Below, piece after piece: positions 8,549 to 17,258 of a DNA stretch of 64,000 nucleotides (its first letter is position 1; each line of letters opens with the position of its first letter). Made by a program: the position numbers and the translations under genes. The stretch covers positions 1-64,000 of the forward strand of contig JALAGS010000210.1 of assembly GCA_022712315.1 (NCBI GenBank), in the 5' to 3' direction. The stretch comes from Sphingobacterium sp. (lineage in GTDB: Bacteria > Bacteroidota > Bacteroidia > Sphingobacteriales > Sphingobacteriaceae). The notes below the pieces were generated by a model. The model did not search any database. It saw only the letters and a list, made by a program, of their open reading frames with translations, and was not told the DNA's origin.

Positions 8549-9594
8549 AAAAGCTGTTGCTCCCTTTGTTATTGTTAATCACCGGCCTTTTATTTGGTCA
8601 GGGAACGGGTACATCTTGGCAACAATTATTGCCACCGGATACAGTGGGTATATGGGTACAACCTCGGCAAGGAAAACCGGCAATGCCATTTTGGGGGCAT
8701 GTCAATGGAATTAAGGTCGGACTGGATCCTCTGCCGGGGCCTAGAGGGCTGATTCGAGTTTATACCCCTTATTTGGACTACCCTTTTCCAGAGGTGATGA
8801 ACTTTATCGCTTTTGAGCCTATTCCAAAGGGACAGGAAGCACGTGGGTTGTCTGAACTTGAAATGAGTAGTATCCATCCCGGAAAAAGGGGCAAACATTT
8901 TTGGAGTGCGAATAGTCCGAAGATTTTATCACCCCCGGATGGAGCATATCCCGCAAGGGGAATAGTGGAGCAGATCAAAGGTGAAGAGACATTAACCGTT
9001 TATATTTTTGCTGAACCCTTTGACAATGGGGCAAAAGTATATGTGCGGCTTCGTTTTTTTGAATCCAGGCCCTATGAGTTCGAACTGGCGACATATACTT
9101 GTCCGGGATCGAAAGAATTAGATTATTTCATTGCTACTGCGACAATGGGCAATAAAGCCAGGCTAAGAACGCTTTTCTTTCAGGATGGCATGGAATCTTC
9201 GCTTGCACTCTGGCCCGATTATAAAGACGTCCATTTTACACCACATGCCCATTTTTCACAAAAACGCATGATCAAGGACAAAAAAGGATCTGTTTATTTT
9301 ATCGCTGCTCCAGATGAAATGGACTACCTCAAAACCAACTATACTGTAGGAACGCATCCGCACTGGAAATATCGGGGTAAACGGGCAACCCAATATTGGA
9401 TAAAAAGAAATCCCAGTGAACAACTAAACGGACTGCTGAACGGAAGATTCACGTATTGGGCGAGTAAGGAACCAATACCTGGAGGGGTGGCCATAGAGAA
9501 TTTTGAATTGAAGGAGCCATTTAAGAACGGAGATGCCTTTGTTTTTGGGATTACACCGCTTTCGCCCGAGGCATTTATCGGGCATATCAAATAG
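8545..9594 (+). CDS. Secreted protein of unknown function in the sugar locus
   Basis: 349 aa from the ATG at 8545. That start overlaps the LacI stop by 4 nt and begins a clear signal peptide (MKKLLLPLLLLITGLLFGQG), so I prefer it to an in-frame TTG 15 nt upstream. The mature part is rich in aromatic and beta-strand-like segments (FDNGAKVYVRLRFF, YEFELATYTCPGS, PGGVAIENFELKEPF) and looks like a beta-rich extracytoplasmic protein. I do not recognise a family. Its position between the regulator and susC suggests a role in binding or cleaving the target glycan, but no catalytic motif can be named. Confidence 0.75.
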   Translation: MKKLLLPLLLLITGLLFGQGTGTSWQQLLPPDTVGIWVQPRQGKPAMPFWGHVNGIKVGLDPLPGPRGLIRVYTPYLDYPFPEVMNFIAFEPIPKGQEARGLSELEMSSIHPGKRGKHFWSANSPKILSPPDGAYPARGIVEQIKGEETLTVYIFAEPFDNGAKVYVRLRFFESRPYEFELATYTCPGSKELDYFIATATMGNKARLRTLFFQDGMESSLALWPDYKDVHFTPHAHFSQKRMIKDKKGSVYFIAAPDEMDYLKTNYTVGTHPHWKYRGKRATQYWIKRNPSEQLNGLLNGRFTYWASKEPIPGGVAIENFELKEPFKNGDAFVFGITPLSPEAFIGHIK

Positions 9595-9609
9595 TAACCA
9601 ATGAATGAC

Positions 9610-9635
9610 CAATCCTTCGACAGAAGGGGGGATTG
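9610..9635 (+). terminator. Possible hairpin after the orphan secreted gene
   Basis: CAATCC (9610-9615) pairs with GGATTG (9630-9635), with a short inner TTC/GAA pairing and an A-rich tail rather than a T-run. It lies 15 nt after the gene end. It could be a weak terminator, an RNA processing element or chance. Confidence 0.3.
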
Positions 9636-9703
9636 AAGAAAAAATAATTTCCGAGCAGAGAATTTCGCGTGATCGAACGTATTTAGATTATAGTTACTAT
9701 CGC

Positions 9704-9728
9704 ATTACGCATATTTAGCTTAAACGAT
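9704..9728 (+). promoter_or_regulatory. Motif shared with the LacI upstream region (copy 2)
   Basis: This copy, 48 nt before susC, keeps the ATTAC, ATTTAG and AAACGAT blocks seen at 7501-7522, with small spacing differences. The intergenic region of 181 nt probably contains the susC promoter, but I find no clean TAnnTTTG box in it. Confidence 0.3.
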
Positions 9729-9775
9729 TAAATTTTTGTGCCGTAGTATAAACTGATTAATAACATCTAATATTA

Positions 9776-12700
9776 ATGATTATGAAATGCTACCTAAATT
9801 TAGTACACAGGCTCTGCATAGCCTTTTTATTTTGTGCATTTTTTTTGCAGGCAAAAGCTATACAATCTCCGAAAACATTGCAGCAAAGGATTATTCGGGG
9901 TACCGTGCGGGAAAGTGGTACGAATACAGCACTTGCAGGTGTCAATGTGAAGGTTAAAGGAAAAACAGGCGGAACTGTTACTGACACAAATGGACTATAC
10001 GAAATCCGGATCGACTCCAGAGAAAGTATACTTGTCTTCTCCTATACTGGAAAGAAAATTGAGGAACGTGTAGTCGGAGAAAATGATCGGATTGATGTAA
10101 ATCTTTTGGACGAGACCAATATAATTGATGAGGTGTATGTTGGCTATATGACACAACGCAAGGCAGATTTGACTGGCTCTGTTGCAATCGCAAATGCCAG
10201 CGATATCGCCAGAAACCCATCAGCGAATGCGATGAAATCCCTGCAGGGAAAACTAGCCGGCGTGCACATCACGACCAATGGTGGGAACCCTGCGGAGGGG
10301 GTAAACGTACAAATAAGGGGGTTATCTTCACTTTCTGGTGGAGTTAAACCTCTGATTGTTCTGGATGGCATGCCGACCGAAAACCTGAATCTCCGTGATA
10401 TCAATGCGGCAGATATTGAATCCATTCAGGTGCTGAAGGATGCGGCATCCGCAAGTATCTATGGGGCAAGGGCGTCTGGTGGGGTCATTCTTGTTCAAAC
10501 AAAAAAGGGTAAAATTGGCCAGACAAAAGTGGATTACAATGGAAGTGTAGGGGTAAGTAATATTGTGCGCAAGCCGACACTAATGAATGCCGAACAGTAC
10601 GGAAAGGCGACGTTCAGGGCTTATGCCTATGATGAAGCAGTCTATGGGATCCCTATGACATTACCAAAAACTTACGATTTTACATGGCACAGAGATGCTG
10701 AGGGGCGTGCGGTATTGGATGCTGTCAAACCAGCGGAATATCTCAATGCCGAGAAAACGGTGAAAAGCGCGGACACGGACTGGCTTGATGAAATTCTCCG
10801 GCCAGCACTCATGACAAATCATCAGATATCGGTGTCCAGCGGAACAGAAAAATCAAAAAGCATGTTCTCGTTGGGATACTTTGAAAATCAGGGAACACAG
10901 ATACATACCTTTTTCAGACAATTTTCCTTACGCGCCAATAATGAGGTTAATTTGATTAACAACCGCCTAAAAGTGGGGGAAAACTTTGCGGTCTCTTATT
11001 TAAGATATCGGGATGCAAATGAAATGCGCTGGGCATTGATCAATCCACCAGCCGTTCCCGTACATGATATCTATGGTGGCTGGGCCGGTGCTGCAGGTTT
11101 TGACGATTTCACCAACCCTGTGCGTGTACTGACCGATAACAAAGACAATGTCAATAATTATGTCAAAATGATCGGTAATGTCTTTGCCGATCTTAATATC
11201 TGGAAGGGAATTTCTGCCCGTTCACAATTTGGTATAGACTATGGGAATGCTTATCGAAGGAATGTGGAGAAGAAATGGTCGGAAACAGGAGGAAGAAATA
11301 GTGACGGCGAAAACTATGTTGGAAACACACAGTCGCATCCACTGAGTTACGTATGGACAAACACACTTTCGTACACATTGCAGAACGATAAGCATAGCTT
11401 AGATGCGGTCTTGGGCACAGAGTATACACGCTTTGTTGAGGAAGGGTTTTCGGCAAGACGCGAAGGAATATACCTGGAAGATCGGGATTTTGCGCATATC
11501 GGCGTAACCAATGGGACGAAATATTCACTTGGCAGCACGGCGGATGAATACGTTTACCTTTCTTATTTCGCGAAAGCCAATTACGTATATAATCAAAAGT
11601 ACCTATTTTCGGCAACCTTGCGTCGGGATGGCTCCTCACTTTTTGGAGCGAACAATAAATTTGCCATGTTTCCGGCGTTCTCAGCTGGCTGGCGGATCAG
11701 CAATGAACCCTTTATGAAAGCTTATACATTTATATCTGACCTGAAGCTACGCGCAGGCTGGGGAGCTAATGGAAGTGTACAGGGATTGCCAAGGGGATAC
11801 ACCTCAACACCGTTTACAACAGATTATTTTGGCACATCTTACCCGATCGAAGGAAATGAGACCGGGCCACTGTATTCAGGATATCGACGGACTTGGATCG
11901 GCAACCCCAATCTAAAATGGGAAACAACAACACAAACCGACGTCGCCCTGGATTTTAGTTTATTTAATAATAGGCTTTCGGGATCCTTTGGCTATTATTT
12001 TAAGAAAACAAAAGATATCCTGGTTCAGACACCATACATTGCGGCCATGGGTGAAGGGGGCGAACCCTGGATCAATGGTGCAAGTATGAATAATCGTGGG
12101 ATCGAATTGGATATCAGCTATCACAACAATCCACAAAATGCATTCCGCTATACCATATCTGCAAATCTGGGTACTTATAAAACCAAAATCGTTAGTCTTC
12201 CCAAAGATGTCATCAATAAATACCCGGGCAATGGGGTTAATGACCTTGTGCTGGGAAGGACGCCAAATATCTTATACGGCATGGTCGCCGATGGTATTTT
12301 TAAAACACAGGAGGAAGTCGATAATCATGCGGAGCAGCCCGGCAAGGCGATCGGTCGGATACGTTACAAAGACATTGACGGTAACGGAAAGATTGAAGAG
12401 TTTTACGACCGTGCTTATATCGGTGTCAAAGACCCCAAGTTTTTCGGTGGGATAACCTTCGATTTTAGTTACCGCAATTTTGATCTCAATATCTTCTTTC
12501 AGGGAGTATTTGGTAATAAAGTAAACAATCTTTGGAAACTGGAATCCGATCTGTGGAATATCAATGTGCCGGCACACAAAAATCACCCGACACGGATTTT
12601 GGATGGCTGGTATTTTGATCATACAGACTCCGATATTCCGGCGATCTCCAATTCGACCTTAAATGCCGAGCAGCGCCCCTCAAATTATACCGTCGAGGAT

Positions 12701-12928
12701 GGCTCCTATCTTAAATTAAGGAATATCGAGCTGGGCTACACGCTTCCCAGAGCGATTTCCAAAAAAGCAGCAATGAATAATTTAAGGTTTTATTTCTCCG
12801 GACGTAATCTGCTGACATTCAAAAAAAGCTGGGGCAGGGACCGCTATACAAGTTTCGACCCTGAGATGCCTGATTATGGCTATCTGACCCCGATGATTTT
12901 GACCTTTGGTATCAATGTAACTTTTTAA
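9776..12928 (+). CDS. SusC-like TonB-dependent outer-membrane transporter
   Basis: 1050 aa. A signal peptide ends near residue 29. A carboxypeptidase-regulatory-like beta domain follows (about 38-112, with GTVRESGTNTALAGVNVKVKG). The plug carries the SusC/RagA signature (ALKSLQGKLAGVHI-type segment near 150-165, IRGLSSLSGGVKPLIVLDG near 180-198, IESIQVLKDAASASIYGARA near 215-234). The remainder is the beta-barrel ending in MILTFGINVTF. It takes up oligosaccharides across the outer membrane with the SusD partner 11 nt downstream, powered by TonB. An alternative start at 9782 is equally plausible. The substrate is inferred from neighbours (D-arabinose-containing glycan). Confidence 0.95.
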   Translation: MIMKCYLNLVHRLCIAFLFCAFFLQAKAIQSPKTLQQRIIRGTVRESGTNTALAGVNVKVKGKTGGTVTDTNGLYEIRIDSRESILVFSYTGKKIEERVVGENDRIDVNLLDETNIIDEVYVGYMTQRKADLTGSVAIANASDIARNPSANAMKSLQGKLAGVHITTNGGNPAEGVNVQIRGLSSLSGGVKPLIVLDGMPTENLNLRDINAADIESIQVLKDAASASIYGARASGGVILVQTKKGKIGQTKVDYNGSVGVSNIVRKPTLMNAEQYGKATFRAYAYDEAVYGIPMTLPKTYDFTWHRDAEGRAVLDAVKPAEYLNAEKTVKSADTDWLDEILRPALMTNHQISVSSGTEKSKSMFSLGYFENQGTQIHTFFRQFSLRANNEVNLINNRLKVGENFAVSYLRYRDANEMRWALINPPAVPVHDIYGGWAGAAGFDDFTNPVRVLTDNKDNVNNYVKMIGNVFADLNIWKGISARSQFGIDYGNAYRRNVEKKWSETGGRNSDGENYVGNTQSHPLSYVWTNTLSYTLQNDKHSLDAVLGTEYTRFVEEGFSARREGIYLEDRDFAHIGVTNGTKYSLGSTADEYVYLSYFAKANYVYNQKYLFSATLRRDGSSLFGANNKFAMFPAFSAGWRISNEPFMKAYTFISDLKLRAGWGANGSVQGLPRGYTSTPFTTDYFGTSYPIEGNETGPLYSGYRRTWIGNPNLKWETTTQTDVALDFSLFNNRLSGSFGYYFKKTKDILVQTPYIAAMGEGGEPWINGASMNNRGIELDISYHNNPQNAFRYTISANLGTYKTKIVSLPKDVINKYPGNGVNDLVLGRTPNILYGMVADGIFKTQEEVDNHAEQPGKAIGRIRYKDIDGNGKIEEFYDRAYIGVKDPKFFGGITFDFSYRNFDLNIFFQGVFGNKVNNLWKLESDLWNINVPAHKNHPTRILDGWYFDHTDSDIPAISNSTLNAEQRPSNYTVEDGSYLKLRNIELGYTLPRAISKKAAMNNLRFYFSGRNLLTFKKSWGRDRYTSFDPEMPDYGYLTPMILTFGINVTF

Positions 12929-12939
12929 ACTTTCATACT

Positions 12940-14697
12940 ATGAAAACGTATAAAATAAAGATATGCCTCGCGCTTTTCCTATGGTTCGGCGCAAGTTGTT
13001 CTGATTCCCTTGATATTGCACCCAAACAGGTGCTTGACGAATCTTTTTTGGTTAAGCCGGAGGATATGGACGGATTTGTGACCGCTGCTTATGCACGGAT
13101 GACTGATATTCCTTCCTTTGATTCTCCTTTTGCACCTTGGTGGTCGGGGTCTATGCGGGCGGATGACTCTTATAAAGGCGGTGGCGGAACATGGGACGGT
13201 GATGGTTGGCATAATATGGAAATTTTTGTCGGTGTCAATCCTAATGGATGGCCGCTGGACTATCCCTGGTATGTATCCTACCAGATTATCCAACGCTGTA
13301 ATACCGCGATTCAAAAGCTGCAGCTGATCAAAGAAGAAGAGTTTCCGCAGAAGAATGCACGGCTTGGGGAAGTGAAATTTATCCGGACATTTACCTTATT
13401 CCGGTTAAAACAATTCTGGAAATATATACCCTATATCGACGAAAAAGTAGTTGGTACCAGTGCAGATTTTGAAGCGGTACCAAATAGAGAGAAGGATCAG
13501 CCTAATGACCAATATCTGTGGAATAGAATATTGGCTGATTTTAAAGAAGCCGAACAATTATTGCCGGCTACCCAGCCGGAAAAGGGACGTGTTGATAAAA
13601 ATGCGGCCACCGCCATGATCGCCCGAACGCTGTTATTTATGGCTTATGAACAGAATGAGAAACATGCTGTCGTAAATATCAATAAAGAAAGGCTGAATGA
13701 AGCGTTGACTTATCTGAACAAACTGACGGATCAAGAAGGTGGAAGAGTTGGCCTACAGAATGATTTCGCAGAAAATTTTGACATCAATTTTGATAATAAG
13801 ACAAAAGAATCCATTTGGGAGATCCAATATTCCATTGATGACGGAAGTTCTACCGGTGGGAAGATCAATCGAAGTGAAGGACTAAATCATCCTTTTCAAT
13901 GGGGTGGTTTCCAATGTTGCGGATTTCATCAGATCAGTTACACGATGGCCAATGCATTTAAAACCGGAACGAATGGGCTTCCCTTATTCGATACCTATAA
14001 TAATGGCAGCTATGCAGATGGGGATGCAGTATTTTTTGGTGGTAATAGCTTTGACCCCAGATTCAGTCATACGGTAGCTGCTCCGGGACAGCCCTGGAAA
14101 TACAATCCGAATCTTCTTTTTGAAATAAAGGGAATTCGGAACGGTGCCGAATATGGCTACCTAAAATCGATTAAAGAGCTGCCCCAGCCAGACTGTAAAT
14201 GTTTACTATACGACGGTTGGCAATTCAATTCGATGAACAAGCGGATGATCCGCTATGATGAGGTATTACTGTGGAAAGCTGAAGTGCTGATTCAGTTGGA
14301 TCGCTGGAATGAAGCGTTGGTATTGATTAATAAGATTCGTGAACGCGCAGGAAAAAGCACGGCACGCTTAGTGAAAAAGGATGGTTCCCCGGTGCTTAAT
14401 TATAAAATTGCGACCTATCAGCCTGGTGTCAATTGCACTTGGGACAAAGCTTTTGCCTGGAAGGCATTGCAATGGGAAAATCGTCTTGAGTTGGCTGCAG
14501 AGGGGCGTCGTTTTTTCGATCTGCAACGTTGGGGAATATTGGAGCCAACGATGAATGCCTATTTTTCTGTCGAAAAAAATCGGTTCAAATGGATGGGGGC
14601 GGCACATTTTACAGCTGGACGTGATGAATATTTTCCAATCCCTCAACCCCAGATAAACTGGGCAAAAGGAAATTATACACAAAATCCGGGCTATTAA
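12940..14697 (+). CDS. SusD/RagB-like surface glycan-binding lipoprotein
   Basis: 585 aa lipoprotein with lipidated Cys20 (WFGASC). The N-terminal LDIAPKQVLDESFLVKPEDMDGFVTAAYA is typical of SusD, as is the TPR-like helical core and the C-terminal block RLELAAEGRRFFDLQRWG (about 513-530) and EYFPIPQPQI near the end. It forms the lid of the SusC barrel and captures glycan at the cell surface. It directly follows susC, so the two are one transcript. Confidence 0.94.
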   Translation: MKTYKIKICLALFLWFGASCSDSLDIAPKQVLDESFLVKPEDMDGFVTAAYARMTDIPSFDSPFAPWWSGSMRADDSYKGGGGTWDGDGWHNMEIFVGVNPNGWPLDYPWYVSYQIIQRCNTAIQKLQLIKEEEFPQKNARLGEVKFIRTFTLFRLKQFWKYIPYIDEKVVGTSADFEAVPNREKDQPNDQYLWNRILADFKEAEQLLPATQPEKGRVDKNAATAMIARTLLFMAYEQNEKHAVVNINKERLNEALTYLNKLTDQEGGRVGLQNDFAENFDINFDNKTKESIWEIQYSIDDGSSTGGKINRSEGLNHPFQWGGFQCCGFHQISYTMANAFKTGTNGLPLFDTYNNGSYADGDAVFFGGNSFDPRFSHTVAAPGQPWKYNPNLLFEIKGIRNGAEYGYLKSIKELPQPDCKCLLYDGWQFNSMNKRMIRYDEVLLWKAEVLIQLDRWNEALVLINKIRERAGKSTARLVKKDGSPVLNYKIATYQPGVNCTWDKAFAWKALQWENRLELAAEGRRFFDLQRWGILEPTMNAYFSVEKNRFKWMGAAHFTAGRDEYFPIPQPQINWAKGNYTQNPGY

Positions 14698-14719
14698 TCC
14701 ATAATGATTGTAAAAAGTG

Positions 14720-16822
14720 ATGATAAAGATAATGATCAAGAATAAGAAATTCCTTCGTCGCCTATGGATGCTGCTGATTGTATATGGCCCATATGCTGTG
14801 TTTGGAAGGGATATTGAACCTGGGAAAATAAGTCCGTTTATTAAATCCATCAAGGTTGATCGTATCGGGGCGCAATTGCCCGAGCTGAGCTACGAGAAGA
14901 TTGGGCATCAGGTTGTTAAAGTAATGGTTTCGTTCAATCTGCCCAAAAATGTGAATTGCGATGATTGGCAAATCAGGATTTTACCCGCATTCCAACCCAG
15001 TTTCCATTGGGCACCACATTTGACCCCTTCGGATGACCATATTGTTGCCCAGCATGTCTTTAGGGCTCCGATGTTGATGCTCTCCGATCAGCACAGGCAG
15101 CTTGTTATAATCCCCGATGTGGATCTGGTGAACCGTACGCGGGCCAGGGATTGGTATATGGATCTGGATGCAGAGAAAAATCAGTTAACCCTGGGACGTT
15201 CGCTGGCGCAGGTCGCGGAACATGTATTATTCAAGCGGAAGACTGGAAATACCTATGCCGGAGGTAAGTTTGAATTTGCGTTTTATGTGCTATCTTTTGA
15301 CGATCGGGAGGTAGCAGATAATCCCTTTCGGAGGCCACTAGCTTTCTACTGGAAAAATTGGGGAAAGGGTCTTTTTGAGCAGGGCGAACCGATCTCCGGG
15401 AATTTGGAAACTTACGTCAGGCATAGTTATCACTGGGCATTTCAATCCTGGGTACAGCAGGTTTGGCAGTCTTTTGAAATAAATGGAAAAAAAGTAGGGG
15501 CACCAACTTTTATTGTCAATACCACCCAAAGTCCCAACTATCCCGGAAACCCCAATGAACGGGAATTTCGTTCCATATGGAATCAGGCTTGGTTCAGTTC
15601 TTTACGATCAGCCAGTGGCTTGTATCGTTTTGCAAAGCGAACGGGAGATCAGGATCTCTTGGATAAAGCCAACCTGACCAAGGAGCTGGCCTTATCCTCT
15701 CCTAAAAAGAAAGGCTTTTTCTATGGCCTCATCGGAACGGAAATGGAGGCGGCCGCTGACGGAGATAACGCTAAAAAATCTTTACGGAGCAAAGGTTGGA
15801 CGGACTATTATTGGGGGAATTCAAACCGGAATCCCTACACATGGGATGCCCGCAAATCACCCTTTCATATCCTTGATATGAGCTGGACAGCGCTGCTGAT
15901 GTTACGCTGGTACGACGAGCTCGAAAAGGATACGCGTTTGCTAGCCTATGCCGAAGATTATGCGAAGTCACTGCTCGAGGTTCAGTCAACAGATGGTTTT
16001 TTTCCGGGCTGGTTGGATGTAGAAACATTAAAACCACTTGCTCATCTGAATGAATCACCGGAGAGTGCATTGTCTGTTACCTTTTTATTGATGCTATATC
16101 GCATAACGCAAAAGGAAGAATATAAGCTTGCAGCCCTAAAAGCGATGCAGGCAGTTATGCGGGAGATTATCCCAGCTGGACGTTGGGAAGATTTTGAGAC
16201 CTATTGGTCTTGTTCACGTGTCGGATCCGAAGACTGGGTAGGAAAAAAGGTATCGCGCAACGACATGTACAAACAGAACAATTTTTCCATGTTTTGGACG
16301 GCGGAAGCACTACTGGAATGTTATCAAATCACAAAATCAGAGCAGTATCTCAAAATAGGTCAGCGTACGCTCGACGAGTTGTTGATGACACAAGCCGCTT
16401 GGCAACCCCATTTTATTCCGATAAAAGCATTGGGCGGATTCGGGGTGATGAACGCTGATGGAGAGTGGAATGACGCCCGGCAGAGTCTGTTTGCTGAATT
16501 GATTATTCGTTATGGTAAGGAATTGAAACAAAAAGAGTATATCCAGCGTGGTTTAGCGGCTTTAAGGGCTTCCTTTGTTATGATGTATTGCCCTGAAAAC
16601 CCTGATACCAAAGCACAGTGGGAAGAAGCATGGCCATTTTTTGGAAAAGAAGATTATGGCTTTATGATGGAAAACTATGGTCACGGCGGGGAGACGAATG
16701 CAAAAGGTTTAGGCATAGGCGAGTTTACCATCTATGATTGGGGGAATGGTGCAGCGGCAGAAGCCTATAATCGGATATTGGATCACTATGGCTCGGATTT
16801 TATAGCAGGCAAGAAGCTGTAG
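14720..16822 (+). CDS. Secreted alpha/alpha-toroid protein, probable novel glycosidase
   Basis: About 700 aa. The start is ambiguous: ATG 14720 or ATG 14732 (a GTG at 14717 is less likely); both give an N-terminal signal-like segment LRRLWMLLIVYGPYAVFG. Residues about 30-200 look like a beta-sandwich, and about 240-695 show the repeated Trp/Leu-rich helical hairpins of a six-hairpin (alpha/alpha) toroid, for example MSWTALLMLRWYDELEKD and YAKSLLEVQSTDGFFPGW. I cannot place it in a named CAZyme family. It closes the SusCD operon 22 nt after susD, the usual position of a glycan-degrading enzyme, so it may be an endo- or exo-acting enzyme of the locus (inference). Confidence 0.75.
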   Translation: MIKIMIKNKKFLRRLWMLLIVYGPYAVFGRDIEPGKISPFIKSIKVDRIGAQLPELSYEKIGHQVVKVMVSFNLPKNVNCDDWQIRILPAFQPSFHWAPHLTPSDDHIVAQHVFRAPMLMLSDQHRQLVIIPDVDLVNRTRARDWYMDLDAEKNQLTLGRSLAQVAEHVLFKRKTGNTYAGGKFEFAFYVLSFDDREVADNPFRRPLAFYWKNWGKGLFEQGEPISGNLETYVRHSYHWAFQSWVQQVWQSFEINGKKVGAPTFIVNTTQSPNYPGNPNEREFRSIWNQAWFSSLRSASGLYRFAKRTGDQDLLDKANLTKELALSSPKKKGFFYGLIGTEMEAAADGDNAKKSLRSKGWTDYYWGNSNRNPYTWDARKSPFHILDMSWTALLMLRWYDELEKDTRLLAYAEDYAKSLLEVQSTDGFFPGWLDVETLKPLAHLNESPESALSVTFLLMLYRITQKEEYKLAALKAMQAVMREIIPAGRWEDFETYWSCSRVGSEDWVGKKVSRNDMYKQNNFSMFWTAEALLECYQITKSEQYLKIGQRTLDELLMTQAAWQPHFIPIKALGGFGVMNADGEWNDARQSLFAELIIRYGKELKQKEYIQRGLAALRASFVMMYCPENPDTKAQWEEAWPFFGKEDYGFMMENYGHGGETNAKGLGIGEFTIYDWGNGAAAEAYNRILDHYGSDFIAGKKL

Positions 16823-16848
16823 CATTTCTGATAGGCAGGCAGTTAAAA

Positions 16849-16882
16849 CAAAAAAGGCTTGTTCATTGAACAAGCCTTTTTT
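16849..16882. terminator. Bidirectional terminator
   Basis: Stem GGCTTGTTC (16856-16864) and GAACAAGCC (16868-16876) with a 3-nt loop, flanked by A-run and T-run. It serves the sugar operon from the left and the tRNA-Phe genes from the right. Confidence 0.9.
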
Positions 16883-16883
16883 G

Positions 16884-16956
16884 TGGTGCCACCTGGGTTC
16901 GAACCAGGGACACAAGGATTTTCAGTCCTTTGCTCTACCAGCTGAGCTATGGCACC
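16884..16956 (-). tRNA. tRNA-Phe (GAA), copy 1
   Basis: On the minus strand the sequence folds as a 73-nt cloverleaf: acceptor GGTGCCA..., D-arm with AGCTCAGCTGGTAGAGC, anticodon stem-loop GGACTGAAAATCC with anticodon GAA (complement at 16921-16923), T-arm with GGTTCGAACC and discriminator A. CCA is not encoded. It is identical to the neighbouring copy and is downstream of it, next to a terminator. Confidence 0.97.
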
Positions 16957-16998
16957 AGTTGACCTTTTATTTAAATCTGTGATCATCAGATTGAAGCG

Positions 16999-17071
16999 TG
17001 GTGCCACCTGGGTTCGAACCAGGGACACAAGGATTTTCAGTCCTTTGCTCTACCAGCTGAGCTATGGCACC
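16999..17071 (-). tRNA. tRNA-Phe (GAA), copy 2
   Basis: A second 73-nt minus-strand tRNA-Phe, identical base for base to the copy at 16884-16956, separated by 42 nt. The tandem arrangement suggests a single tRNA transcript that starts upstream of 17071 and ends at the hairpin near 16856. Confidence 0.97.
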
Positions 17072-17233
17072 GCTTTCTGCTATGGGTTTGTTCCCCTATT
17101 GCGATGCAAATATAGTCTGATAATTTGAATTCTAAAACTTTTATGCAGATTATTTTCGTACTTTTTTCGAACGTGTTGATTTTGATCGATATAAAATTAC
17201 AAGAAACTAACATATAGGAAAAGGAATAAGCTG

Positions 17234-17242
17234 TATCTTTGC
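17234..17242 (+). promoter_or_regulatory. mnmA promoter -7 element
   Basis: TATCTTTGC is an exact match to the Bacteroidetes -7 consensus TAnnTTTGC. It ends 16 nt before the mnmA ATG, which implies a leader of only about 10 nt. Confidence 0.65.
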
Positions 17243-17258
17243 ATTTCAATAATTAGAG

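Noticed and set aside
14368..14853. 161-codon antisense frame over the susD end
   Set aside because: It runs opposite to well-supported genes, has no recognisable domain and is a shadow frame.
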